In this document: one piece after another, positions 1 to 11,699 of the stretch
Layout: every line of letters starts with the position of its first letter
How positions within the stretch are numbered: position 1 is the first letter of the stretch
NCBI GenBank assembly: GCA_037043455.1
Contig: JAWPHD010011454.1
Location: 1-64,000 of the forward strand
Length of the DNA: 64,000 bases
Direction: 5' to 3'
Source of the DNA: Cyrtodaria siliqua
Taxonomy: Eukaryota; Mollusca; Bivalvia; Adapedonta; Hiatellidae
The notes under the pieces: model-generated
Told to the model about the DNA's origin: nothing
The model's input: only the letters and a program-made list of their open reading frames with translations
The model's database searches: none
Program-made: the position numbers and the translations under genes

Positions 1-282
1 TTTTCTTAGTATATTTTTAGCTATGGTGGCCATCTTGGATTTTGCAGGAAAAAGAATTTCAGCCCAGACTAACAAGAAGTTGCATAAAGATTTTCCTGTG
101 CACAAAAACAAAAATGTCTGCTGACGTCCATCTTGGATCAACATGAATTTCATTCAGAACCAAATATATATGCCAATCAGTCTATTTTTGACTGTGGTTG
201 CCATCTTAGATTTTGCAGGAAGATGAATTCAAGCCAGAACCTACTATCCAGCTAGCATATATGTGATGTCATAAAGTATAAT
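1..282. other. non-coding, no gene seen
   Basis: I see no gene here. A short word containing 'gccatcttgga' and 'ttttgcagg' occurs twice (about 28-50 and 200-222) in slightly different form, so this is probably old dispersed repeat. Confidence 0.5.
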
Positions 283-846
283 ATACTATAAACAGTTTAT
301 TAAATCATTTTAAAATTATTTTATTATTAGAATTTTGTGTTCTCTGGGTTTCAAAAACCTCATTACTCAATGTCCAGTAAAACCTCAGTGTGTTCTGAGA
401 ACATAATGACCTTTAAATTAACTGTTTTCATTGGCCCAATTTTTATCACTGAACCAATCAGAATGCTTCACTCATATTTTCATTTGTTGTTTCTATCATG
501 ACATCACTTTCTGGTATTATGACATCACACCCTGGTATTATGTCATCACATCATGCTATTATGACATCATGTCATGCTATTATGACATCATGTCATGCTA
601 ATATGATGCAACTCTGTGTGTTCTCAGAACTGAAGATTAAGACTGTTTGTATCACTCATTCATTAATGAGTTTCTTGAAACCAAGAATCGCAAAATTCTA
701 ACAAGAGGCCCAAGAGGGCCTGTGGACGCTCTACTGGCTAAAACAGCTCTTATAGATTTAGATAGATATAGCTAGATATAGCTCTCTTCTCCTATAGATC
801 AAAATTGTGGCCTCTGGAGTGCCCACAAGCAAATTCCAATATTGAC

Positions 847-3560
847 CTATAGACATAGTTTTTTGATCCCATGTGACCCATTTTGAAACTTGATCAAGAT
901 ATAATTCAGATAAACAATCTGAGAAAGTTTCATCAAGATCTGGTCAAAAATATGGCGTCTAGAGTGTACACAAGGTTTTTCAAGTATTTGACCTAGTGAC
1001 CTAGTTTTTGACCCCATGGGACCCATTTTCGAACTTGACCAAAATATAATTAAGACAACATTTCGACAAAGTTTCATCAAGATCGAGTCAGAAATATGGC
1101 CTCTAGAGTGTACACAAGGTTTTTCAAGTATTTGACCTAGTGACCTAGTTTTTGACCCTGTGTGACCCATTTTCAAACTTTAGCAAGCTATAATTGAGAC
1201 AAATATTCTGACAAAATTGCATTAAGATCGGGTCAAAAACATGGCCTCTAGAGTGTACACACGTTTTTTCCAAAGTTTGACCTAGTGACCTAGTTTTTAA
1301 TACCACGTGACCCATTTTTGAACTTGACCAAGATATAATTAAGACAAACATTTTGACAAAGTTTCATCAAGATTGGGTCAGAAATACGGCTTCTAGAGTG
1401 TACACAAGGTTTTTCAAGTATTTGACCTAGTGACCTTGTTTTTAAACCCATGTGACCCATTTTCAAACTTGACCAAGATATAATTAAGACAAACATTCTG
1501 ACAAAGTTGCATCAAACTCGGGTCAAAAATATGGCCTCTAGAGTGTACACAAGGTTTTTCCAATATTTGATCTAGTGACCTATTTTTTAACTTCATGTGA
1601 CCCATTTCCGAACTTGATCAAGATATAATTAAGATAAACAATTTGACAAAGTTTCATCAAGATTGGGTAACAAATATGACCTCTAGAGTGTACACAAGTT
1701 TTTTCAAGTATTTGACCTAGTGACCTAGTTTTTGACCCCACATGACCCATTTTTTAACTTGACCGAGATTTCATTGAAACAAACATTCTGACAAAGTTTC
1801 ATGATGATTGCATCAGAAATGTGGCCTCTAGTGTACATAAGCAAAAGTTAACGGACAGACGGATGACCTAGTTTTTGACCCCATGGGACCCATTTTCGAA
1901 CTTGACCAAAATATAATTAAGACAACATTTCGACAAAGTTTCATCAAGATCGAGTCAGAAATATGGCCTCTAGAGTGTACACAAGGTTTTTCAAGTATTT
2001 GACCTAGTGACCTAGTTTTTGACCCTGTGTGACCCATTTTCAAACTTTAGCAAGCTATAATTGAGACAAATATTCTGACAAAATTGCATCAAGATCGGGT
2101 CAAAAACATGGCCTCTAGAGTGTACACACGGTTTTTCCAAAGTTTGACCTAGTGACCTAGTTTTTAACACCACGTGACCCATTTTTGAACTTGACCAAGA
2201 TATAATTAAGACAAACATTTTGACAAAGTTTCATCAAGATTGGGTCAGAAATACGGCTTCTAGATTGTACACAAGGTATTTCAAGTATTTGACCTAGTGA
2301 CCTAGTTTTTAACCCCATGTGACCCATTTTCAAACTTGACCAAGATATAATTAAGACAAACATTCTGACAAAGTTGCATCAAGCTCGGGTCAAAAATATG
2401 GCCTCTAGAGTGTACACAAGGTTTTTCCAATATTTGACCTAGTGACCTAGTTTTTAACTTCATGTGACCCATTTTCGAACTTGATCAAGATATAATTAAG
2501 ATAAACAATTTGACAAAGTTTCATCAACATTGGGTAACAAATATGACCTCTAGAGTGTACACAAGGTTTTTCAAGTATTTGACCTAGTGACCTAGTTTTT
2601 AACCCCATGTGACCCATTTTCAAACTTGACCAAGATATAATTCAGACAAAACATTCTGACAAAGTTGCATCAAGCTCGGGTCAAAAATATGGCCTCTAGA
2701 GTGTACACAAGGTTTTTCCAATATTTGACCTAGTGACCTAGTTTTTAACTTCATGTGACCCATTTCCGAACTTGATCAAGATATAATTAAGATAAACAAT
2801 TTGACAAAGTTTCATCAAGATTGGGTAACAAATATGACCTCTAGAGTGTACACAAGTTTTTTCAAGTATTTGACCTAGTGACCTAGTTTTTGACCCCACA
2901 TGACCCATTTTCGAACTTGACCGAGATTTCATTGAGACAAACATTCTGACAAAGTTTCATCAAGATCGGGTCAAAAATATGGCCTCTAGAGTGTACACAC
3001 GTTTTTTCCAAAGTTTGACCTAGTGACCTAGTTTTTAACACCATGTGACCCATTTTTGAACTTGACCAAGATATAATTAAGACAAACATTTTGACAAAGT
3101 TTCATCAATATTGGGTCAGAAATACGGCTTCTAGAGTGTACACAAGGTTTTTCAAGTATTTGACCTAATGACCTAGTTTTTAATCCCATGTGACCCATTT
3201 TCAAACTTGACCAAGATATAATTAAGACAAACATTCTGACAAAGTTGCATCAAGCTCGGGTCAAAAATATGGCCTCTAGAGTGTACACAAGGTTTTTCCA
3301 ATATTTGACCTAGTGACCTAGTTTTTAACTTCATGTGACCCATTTCCGAACTTGATCAAGATATAATTAAGATAAACAATTTGACAAAGTTTCATCAAGA
3401 TTGGGTAAAAAATATGACCTCTAGAGTGTACACAAGTTTTTTCAAGTATTTGACCTAGTGACCTAGTTTTTGACCCCACATGACCCATTTTCGAACTTGA
3501 CCGAGATTTCATTGAGACAAACATTCTGACAAAGTTTCATGATGATTGCATCAGAAATGT
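847..3560. repeat. 145-bp tandem repeat array (core of pearl-like element I)
   Basis: There are about 18-19 diverged units of 145 bp, each with 'tgacctagtgacctagttt', 'tgacccattttc', 'aagatataatt' and 'ggcctctagagtgtacac'. Because 145 is not a multiple of three, the same translated pattern reappears every 145 bases on the minus strand in rotating frames; these small reading frames are not genes. Higher-order structure is visible: 1145-1496 closely matches 2012-2363 (offset 867, about six units) and 2738-3100 matches 3318-3530 (offset 580, four units). Confidence 0.9.
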
Positions 3561-3593
3561 GGCCTCTAGAGTGTACACAAGCAAAAGTTAACG

Positions 3594-3660
3594 GACGGAC
3601 GACGGACGGACGACGGACGACGGACGGACGACGGACGACGGACGACGGAAGACGGACAAC
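3594..3660. repeat. ACGG-type microsatellite
   Basis: Runs of 'acggacggacg' and 'acggacgacgg' directly follow 'agcaaaagttaa' at the end of the 145-bp array. A microsatellite at this place is characteristic of pearl-like elements. A shorter, decayed version lies inside the array at about 1850-1865. Confidence 0.9.
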
Positions 3661-3673
3661 ACACGATCCCATA

Positions 3674-3702
3674 AGCTCTGCTGGCCCTTGGCCAGTAGAG
3701 CT
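3674..3702. other. right-terminal hairpin of pearl-like element I
   Basis: Arms 3674-3686 and 3690-3702 pair with one mismatch around a 3-nt loop ('agctctgctggcc' / 'ggccagtagagct'). The hairpin sits at the end of the element, as expected for Helitron/Helentron right ends. Confidence 0.7.
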
Positions 3703-3755
3703 AAAAATAAAATATTTCTAAAATGATTTAATAGACTGTTTATAATTTATAGCAA

Positions 3756-4890
3756 TTAAATCAATATATTTTCTAGCAGCTATCAAATCAAATGAATGTA
3801 AGTTACCACATATGGCATAACAATCTTTGCAAAGACTACGTTTAAGGATGTCACCTTTAAAATACAATAAAGATAAAAGGGTCAAATCTAGAGTAATGAA
3901 GGATGCATGGATCTACTTCAGAAAAACAGTATTTCTGTTATCTAAATATCTAACTTATGGTAGTTTATACATGAATGTAAATAAGCAAATTTTATGTTTT
4001 TCTAAATAAATGTTTTTGAATATATACTGAACAACTTTAACAATGTGCCACTCAATAAAGCTCTTTAATTTTATAGGTGAAGTTTATTTAACTTCTGGCA
4101 AAATAAAATGTTTATTAACATGTAGCTATCGTTATGGGTACCATGCAATTTCATTCATGCTGTAAACTAAAGAAAATAATTACAAGTGTCACATGACTTG
4201 TGATAAATGCAATTTATTGCGTCAGAAGCTAAGACAGTTTTACTTATAAAATCAAAACGGTTGAGCCTTTATTAAGTGGCGCACTTTTAACGTTGCTCAG
4301 TTAGTATAATAGTATCATAAAAAGCTTGTATGAAAGTACTATTGCATATGCAGCAGCAATTCTGATTTCTTATCAACTATATGGAGTGTCTACTATAGAA
4401 TTTGCAGCAACTCTGCAGTTCTGCAGGTAAGAAGGTTCTAGGCCCATTCTCCATATCGAGTCCCCTGACCGCATCATACCAAAGACTTTAAAAATGGAGT
4501 AGTCACTTGTAACCCTTGCTTGACGAGCAAATAATGGGTTGTGCTACAACTGATCGACCAGTGTCAGAATAATGTGACTGGGTGGGTGGGGGTATCATGT
4601 CTACTACGGCGTGGTATTCCAGTGTGGCAGAACTATAAAGAAACCATTGAGTTCGCTGCTTCAAATAGACATATCATCACATCACACAACAACACACAGA
4701 TAAACAGTCCAGACATTGTGCCTATAATCGTCGGGTAGGACGCCTGTCGTAGCTGGAGAGACTATAATCCTAGAAATAAATACACGGAGGAAGAGCCTGG
4801 CACTTTCCTGTTAGGCGCCATATAACCTTTCATGTGTTGGTGCACCTTAAAACCCCAATTCAATTCAGTTATCAACTATATCATCTACCT
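3756..4890. other. non-coding; possible SINE tail near 4800-4860
   Basis: I see no gene. The segment ending about 4865 has 'ttggtgcaccttaaaaccc' followed by an AC/AT-rich end, which resembles the 3' part of molluscan SINEs. I cannot define its head or target duplications. A short reading frame at 4541-4738 has no recognisable domain and is probably chance. Confidence 0.35.
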
Positions 4891-4894
4891 AATA

Positions 4895-5400
4895 TATCTA
4901 GAGCTACTTAACTGTATCATATCTACCTAACTGTATCATATCTACCGACCTGTATCATATCTCTACCTAATTTATCATATCTACCTAATTGTATAATCTC
5001 TACCTACCTGTATCATATGTCTACATAATGTATCATATCTACCTAACTGTATCATCTCTATCTACCTGTATCATATCTCTACCTAACTGAATCATATCTC
5101 TACCTAACTGAATCATATCTCTATCTAACTGTATCATTTCTACCAAACTGTATCATTCCCATATCTACCTATCTGTATCATATCTCTACATAACTGTATC
5201 ATATGTCTACCTAATGTATCATATCTACCTAACTGCATCATATCTCTACCTAACTGTCTCATATCTCTGCCTAACTGTATCAAATCTCTACTTAACTGTA
5301 TCATATCTCTATCTAACCCTGTATCGTAACTCTACCTAACTGTATCATATCTATGTAACTGTATCATCTCTGCACTTAACTGTAGCATATCTCTACAAAC
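4895..5400. repeat. about 20-23-bp minisatellite
   Basis: About 24 diverged copies of a unit close to 'ctacctaactgtatcatat', with variable length because 'ctct' is present or absent. No coding potential. It lies downstream of the last anoctamin exon seen and may be intronic. Confidence 0.85.
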
Positions 5401-7109
5401 TAGTTTCAACTACCGTTTTTCTGTTATTCTCCCAAATAAAAACATCAGCATAACATTTGGGGAAAGGGTACCGTCATTTCACAAGAAAGGTGGTCCAGAT
5501 GAAAGCATTTTACGATTTGTCATTAGAAAAAAATAATCTTAAGTTTCATGCCAAAAACAATGTCATCCAGCCATCATGAATTGCCTTATTATATGCTATA
5601 TTCCATGTTGGGATTTTTTTCTTTAAAGAAACTAACCCACCAAATAACAGCCAAATTCCACTGCAAAAAATGTTTATCAAGACTTTATCCACGAATTCAG
5701 ATCATATAATAATGTATATGTGCCAATTAAAAGTATAGTTTTTCACGGGTTCTTAAAATGCCCATGAGTGAATATGCATAAAATGAATTACGACTTGGTA
5801 TCTCTTAATTCAACGTTCCAGTTTCTGGTTAAATGGCATGGCTGGTTTGGCCTGGCTGGTTAAAGCTGTTTACGTGTCTATAAAGTTTGGATTCTCAAAA
5901 TATATAAGTTATATATATATATTTGTATCACCTGCCTACCTAACTGTACAATCTATTTTTGTAACTGCATCATCCGTCTTTGTGCATATTAGTATTTCTA
6001 CCACATAAATGTCTGTATAACGCATATGTTAGTATTATTCAAGCATGCATCAATATGTACTACAAACCTCTACTGCGACCTGCTCAGCAAAAAAATAACA
6101 ACATTTAAATAATAATCAACACAGGAATGACAACAAATATTCAATTACGAACTATAATAAGCATCTTGTACATTCAAAATTACCGAAAACTAAAGCTTTG
6201 AAGAAGATATGTTTAACCAGATATTAATATATAAAAAATTTAAAGAAAATTTCATCAAAACATAAATTTAACACAAATAAATACTGGTATGCCTTTTCAA
6301 ATTTTGTGTTCCAAATACGCAAGAAAATGGTATTAAATGAATCATAATTAACGCTTCAATTAGCTACAATATGTATAAAACTTTCTAAGGTCAAAAGATA
6401 GATAAGACGGTAACTTAATTCTAAATGGGCTCTATATATATATTATAACACACTCTTTCTCTTGCAAATTAAAATCATATGCTTTGTTTTCTATTATTGA
6501 ACAACCTTAATTTGGGCAAGGAGGTGTATGCGAAAGACTCCTAAACATCCGTGCTAAGAGTTATCTCCCATGTTGTTACAATGTATGAATCATAACCGAA
6601 GTTAAATCAAATAACCCAAAATCGCCTGAAATTACCAGAAATCACCTGTTGGTTCTATAAGATATACATTATTAGTATATTATATAGCCACCGGCAATAT
6701 ATTAGTATTGTTTTATTGATTGACCCTGTTATATGCCTTGCATTTGAATGAATATTCCATGATTTAATATTTAACAATGTATACTGATGGGTGTTGCACC
6801 TTATACTACCTCTCATGAACAGACTAAATAAAACCGAGTCTGCTACTTTTCTATCTTGTTTGTGTTTGTTGCTTCCAAGGAACCCTCTTTTCAGTATTTA
6901 TGGTAATTTAGTGTAACTATTGATGATACATACAGGGCCTCCGCTCTGATTCGCTAATGTCGCAAATGGCGAAAAAAGCAGCAAATTATTTGCGACAGAA
7001 AAATAAAAGCCGAGATTTACATGTTTTCAATGCTGTAAGCGGATACGAGCGAAATACTAATTGAAACTGGACTGGTTCACTAAACTACAAGAATAATGTT
7101 TGCTGGCTG
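5401..7109. other. AT-rich non-coding DNA with one dispersed-repeat copy
   Basis: I see no gene. Around 6810-6900 is a copy of a dispersed repeat ('gaacagactaaataaaacc', 'gagtctgctacttttct', 'cagtatttat') also present at 49.85, 51.8, 53.7 and 53.97 kb. A short TA-rich tract lies near 5905-5925. Confidence 0.5.
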
Positions 7110-7572
7110 CATACAAAAACCTATAAAATTATCACAACCGATTGATCACGCGTGTACATTGTGAATCACTGATGCTTGAAAATAACATACATGCATCAAG
7201 TTTTGTCCCAATATCTCAAGTAGTTCAGGATATATGGACAAGACACAAACTGTATCACCTTGACCAGTGACCTTAAGATGAAACAACAACTCTATGTCAA
7301 ACTCATCCATATTTTAAGAAACAAACCTTCACACTAAATTTGGTGAAAACCAACACGGGCTCAGGTCAATTATGCTCACTGTCAAACCTGTACGAGATCT
7401 TACTGAAACAAATCTTGAAACCAAATTTGGTGAAAATATGAAACCTTAAATATTGCATTCACAAGAAAGAGCTAACGGACAGATAATGGATGGAAAATGA
7501 CGACAATGGATGGAAAATGACCGACAACACACCATCCATTAAGCTTGACTAGCCTTCGGCCAGAGGAGCTAA
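7110..7572. mobile_element. degenerate relative of the pearl-like element (right part)
   Basis: The stretch ends 'gagctaacggacagataatg', two copies of 'aatggatggaaaatga', and a damaged hairpin about 7541-7570 ('cttgactagcc' / 'ggccagaggagct') followed by 'aataaaat'. The order matches the right end at 3560-3705. The preceding sequence ('caaatttggtgaaaat') is the usual unique part of such elements. It is much diverged and has no tandem core. Confidence 0.55.
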
Positions 7573-8089
7573 TAAAATAATCATTAAAATTGTATTTTCC
7601 AGAATATTTTTATTTTCTGCTAAGTTCGTTAATATTTATGTATTAATTTATCTTAGTACACTCTATCACACTCATCAAGTTCCCGCTATTTCACACATTG
7701 GGTGGAGTGAAAGAGGGAAGAGTTTAAGGGTATTATGGTTTTAGTGAACATTATTACCTGAAGTACCCTCAGAGAATATTCATTTTAGAAATCAAGGGAA
7801 AAAACAATGTCTAAGTCCCGGTGAGTGCAAAGTCAAGGAAAATGTCATCTTTGGAAGGAAGGAGGGGGAAGGGTATGCTACAGTGTATACCTTCAACAAA
7901 TACAAAAGCAATACTTTGAATATGATAGACAACATGTTCTTCAATAAACAAAAAATAAGTCGCTTTGGCCATAAGGCCATTATCTAGGGCCGTTGTAAAG
8001 AACCTTAGTTACTACAAATACAAAAAAGATATTGAACATGTAAAAAGTAATAAAAAAAGTAATGACATCATAATAGAAAAGATAAATAC
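7573..8089. other. non-coding, probably anoctamin intron
   Basis: This lies just downstream (minus strand) of the donor site of anoctamin exon 4. A 62-codon minus-strand frame (7792-7980) has no anoctamin-like motif, and joining its possible acceptor near 7892 to exon 4 gives no family match. I therefore treat it as intron. Confidence 0.4.
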
Positions 8090-8165
8090 CTTCATGGCGA
8101 TCATGTTTGTACACGTCTGCAGCACCACTTGTTCGTAGATCTATGTTGATTAGAATGTGTTCCAC
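8090..8165 (-). CDS. anoctamin (TMEM16) exon 4 of those visible
   Basis: This 76-bp exon is bounded by a 3' splice site (AG at 8167-8166) and a donor GTATTT (8089 down). It reads VEHILINIDLR and ends KHDRHE, in the phase left by exon 3 (phase 0 in, phase 1 out). In anoctamins the stretch 'FF..S.RS..V..IL' lies between the dimerisation domain and the first membrane segment; here it spans the exon 3/4 junction. The next exon, which should contain the 'GVY.AAFPLHDG'-type motif, was not found to the left. It could lie off the window or be hidden among the repeats. Identification rests on junction context more than on this exon alone. Confidence 0.7.
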
Positions 8166-8349
8166 CTAAAAATTATACAATTAAGTTAGTTAAATTTATT
8201 TCAACATAATCATGATAATGTGATGGAGGAAATACAAACAAATAATGGCTTATGAAAAATGAACACAAAAAAAGTAAATATGTCCTATGAGACACATAAC
8301 AACAACAACACAACTATTACTATAAACTGTCAATCTATAATGTGATATA

Positions 8350-10270
8350 ACAGAAAATGTTAGAGTATCTCTTTGTACATGACACTCTAACATCACTCTA
8401 TATATATGAAACTCTAACATCTCTCTCTGTCTATGACACTCCAACATTTCCCTGTACATGACACTCTAACATCTCTCCATACATGACACTCTAACATCAC
8501 TCTGTACATGAAACTGTATCATCTCTCTGTGCATGACACTCTCCAACATATCTCTGTACGTGAAAATCTAGCATCACTCTGTGCATGACACTCTCTAACA
8601 TCTCTCTGTACATGACACTCTCTTACATCTATCTTTACATGACATTCTAACATCTCTATGTACATGATACTGTAACATCTCTCTGAACATGACACTCTAA
8701 CATCACTCTGTACATGACACTTTAACATCACCATATACATGAAACTCTAACATCACTCTGTATATGACACTCTCGCATATGTCTGTACATGAAACTGTGA
8801 CATCTGTCTGTGTATGATACACTATAACATAGCTCTGTACATGCCATTCTAACATATCTATGTGCACGACGCTCTAACATCTTTCTGTACATGACACACT
8901 AACATCACTCTGTACATGATACTCTTACATAACTCTGTAAAGCACACTCTAACATCTCTTTGTACTTGACACTCTAACATAACTATGTACAGGACACTCT
9001 AACATCTCTCTGTACATGACACTCTAACATCACTATGTACATAATACTCTCTGTATATGACACTCTAACATTACTCTGTATACGATACTCTTAACACCTC
9101 TCTGTACATGATACTCTAACATAACTCTGTAAATGACAACTCTAACATCTTTCTTTACACGACACTCTAACATCACTCTTTACATAATACTCACATTTCT
9201 CTGTACACGACACTCTAACATAACTCTGTACAGGAAACTCTAACATCTCTCTGTACATGACACTCTAGCATCACTCTGTACATGATACGCTAACATCACT
9301 CTGAACAAGACTAGCTAAAATCTCTCCGTACATGACACTCTAACATTTCTATGTACATGATACTCTTAACATCTCTCTGTACGTGGCACACTAACATCAC
9401 TCTGTACACAATACTATAACATCTCTCTGTACATGACATACTAACATAACTCTGTACAGGACACTCTAACATCTCTATGTACATAACTCTCTAACATCAC
9501 TCTGTACATCATACTTAAACATCACTCTGAACAGAACATGCTAACATATCTCTGTACATGACACTCTAACATCTCTATGTACATGATACTCTAACATCTC
9601 TATGTACATGATACTCTAACATCTCTCTGTACATGATACTCTAACATCTCTCTGTACATGACACTCTAACATAACTCTGTACAGGACACTCTAACATCAC
9701 TCTGTACATGATACTTTAACATCACTCTGTACATGATACTCTAACATCACCCTGTACAGGACATGCTAAAATCTCTCTGTGCATGACACTCTAACATCTC
9801 TCTGTACATGACACTCTAACATAACTCTGTACAGGACACTCTAACATCTCTATGTACATGATACTTTAACATCACTCTGTACATGATACTCTAACATCAC
9901 CATGTACAGGACATGCTAAAATCTCTCTGTGCATGACACTCTAACATCTCTCTGTACATGATACTATAACATCACTCTCTACATGACACTCTAACATCAC
10001 TCTGTACATGATACTCTAACATCTCCCTGTACATGACATTCTAATGTCTCTCTGTACATGACAATCTAACATCTTTCTGTACATGCCATTCTAACATCTC
10101 TCTCATGTACAGGTTAAACTAACATCACTCTGTACATATCTCTGTACATGATACTCTATCATTACTCTGTACATGACACTCTAACATCACTCTGTACATG
10201 ATACTCTAACATATCTCTGTACATGAGACTAACATCACTCTATACATGACACTCTAACTGATCTGTGAAG
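8350..10270. repeat. 25-bp minisatellite (about 75 copies)
   Basis: The unit is close to 'ctctgtacatgacactctaac' plus 'atct', with variants in every copy; the period measures 25 bp at 9603, 9628 and 9653. It lies within the anoctamin intron between exons 3 and 4, starting about 185 bp from exon 4. Small frames on either strand are repeat translations, not genes. Confidence 0.93.
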
Positions 10271-10849
10271 GACGCTCTCACATCTCTATATCTATGGGAC
10301 ACATTTTCATCTCAGACTAATGCCTGTAGAGGCTGATCATGGAGTGTTAATCGGATAATGTAGGCATCAACACCTTGCCTTACATTAGTTTGTAATAGTG
10401 GCACTTTATGTATAATTCAAACCAATTGCATGTAAGAAGCCTTAAATGTAGAAGTAGTAGTTTGTATTGATTTTCACACTGACAACAAAACAGAAACGAA
10501 TGTTATGATGTAAAATGCTACTCAGAAAGTCAGATTGAAAACTATCAATCAATTTTGTATTGATTTAGTTGTGTACATCGGCTGCGTGTCTATTTATAGT
10601 GACTGACTAGTGTTACTGTGGCCGGGACTGTAAACACGTTTCATTCTCACCTCTCACTGCTGCGGGTTGAACCCCACCGGGAGCTTACATTGTGAAGTGA
10701 AAAAATGTCGATTCTTACAGATGGCTGGAGGTATGAAGTACTGGTTCTACCCAGGAAAAAAGGTGTGATCTGTCTCTACCACAAACAAAACTTGACTGTC
10801 ATATAGAGCCTAGCATTAGCTAAACGTGATGTAAAACACTGCACACAGT
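10271..10849. other. intronic unique sequence with possible SINE piece
   Basis: I see no exon. At 10660-10690, 'gcgggttgaacccc' resembles a tRNA-type B box (GGTTCGANNCC) and is followed by 'accgggagctt', as in tRNA-derived SINEs. No A box, tail or target duplication could be fixed, so this is only a candidate. Confidence 0.3.
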
Positions 10850-11690
10850 CTCATATTGCACAATATCCAGTCTCATATTGCACAATACCCAGTCTCATAT
10901 TACACAACACAGAGTTCTAACAATGTCTCATATTGTACAGCACACATTCTCATATTGCACAGAACACAGTCTCATATTGCACAATACACAGTCTCATATT
11001 ACACAACACACAGTTCTAACAATGTCTCATATTGTATAGCACACATTCTCATATTGCACAGAACACAGTCTCATATTGCACAATACACAGTCTCATATTA
11101 CACAACACACAGTTCTAACAATGTCTCATATTGTACAGCACACATTCTCATATTGCACAGAACACAGTCTCATATTGCACAATACACAGTCTCATATTAC
11201 ACAACACACAGTTCTAACAATGTCTCATATTGTACAGCACACATTCTCATATTGCACAGAACACAGTCTCATATTGCACAATACCCAGTCTCATATTACA
11301 CAACACACAGTTCTAACAATGTCTCATATTGTACAGCACACATTCTCATATTGCACAGAACACAGTCTCATATTGCACAATACACAGTCTCATATTACAC
11401 AACACACAGTTCTAACAATGTCTCATATTGTACAGCACACATTCTCATATTGCACAGAACACAGTCTCATATTGCACAATACACAGTCTCATATTACACA
11501 GCACATTCCCATATTACACAATACACATTCTCATACTGCACAGTAGGTAGTTTCATATTGCACAATACCCAGTCTGATATTGCAAAATACAGTCTGATAT
11601 TGCAAACTAAGTTTCATATTGCACAGCACAGAGTAAACGTTTGCAAAATTCAGTCTTAAATTGCACACTACACAGTCTCATATTGCAAAA
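10850..11690. repeat. 99-bp higher-order minisatellite
   Basis: A 99-bp unit is repeated about six times. Each unit is made of subunits of 22, 22, 33 and 22 bp that all begin 'tctcatatt'; the 33-bp subunit carries the extra 'agttctaacaatg'. Starts of 'ttctaac' at 10915 and 11014 show the 99-bp spacing. Because 99 is divisible by three, two plus-strand frames stay open (10856-11659 and 11076-11546). They lie in an intron antisense to anoctamin and look like repeat by-products. Confidence 0.92.
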
Positions 11691-11699
11691 CATTATACA

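Larger units (their letters stand above)
703..3703. mobile_element. pearl/Helentron-like non-autonomous element
   Basis: The element has a unique left end ('gaggcccaagagggcct', itself a small hairpin), a long core of 145-bp tandem repeats, an ACGG-type microsatellite (about 3594-3660), and a right end with a strong hairpin. The left end contains 'gctctactggct' and the right end its complement 'agtagagc', giving short inverted termini. This order (flank, tandem core, microsatellite, hairpin) is that of the bivalve pearl elements, which have been linked to Helentrons; that link is family knowledge, not shown here. No Rep/helicase coding is present, so the copy is non-autonomous. Boundaries are set by comparison with the uninterrupted palindrome arm. 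Confidence 0.7.
283..3755. repeat. palindromic (foldback) element, right arm split by an insertion
   Basis: Bases about 283-405 are the inverted complement of about 600-702 continued by 3704-3755. For example, 'cagtttattaaatcatttt' in the left arm matches the reverse complement of the right arm near 3722-3740. The left arm is continuous while the right arm is broken exactly where the pearl-like element sits. The loop (about 410-600) holds short tandem words of the type 'attatgacatcac'. No coding capacity is visible; the type resembles a foldback or MITE. Confidence 0.65.

Noticed and set aside
847..3672. Series of about 68-codon minus-strand frames spaced 145 bp
   Set aside because: They are translations of one non-coding tandem unit in successive frames, with no domain and no start or splice context.
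7792..7980. Minus frame with 'VYTVAYPSP' as the next anoctamin exon
   Set aside because: Superficially like 'GVY.AAYPLHD', but the available acceptor gives a different phase after exon 4 and the in-phase reading has no family motif.
10580..10800. tRNA gene
   Set aside because: Only a B-box-like word; no A box, cloverleaf or acceptor stem could be built. At most a SINE fragment.
10856..11659. 267-codon plus-strand frame as a gene
   Set aside because: It is wholly made of the 99-bp satellite, has low-complexity content, and lies antisense in an anoctamin intron. It stays open because the unit length is divisible by three.
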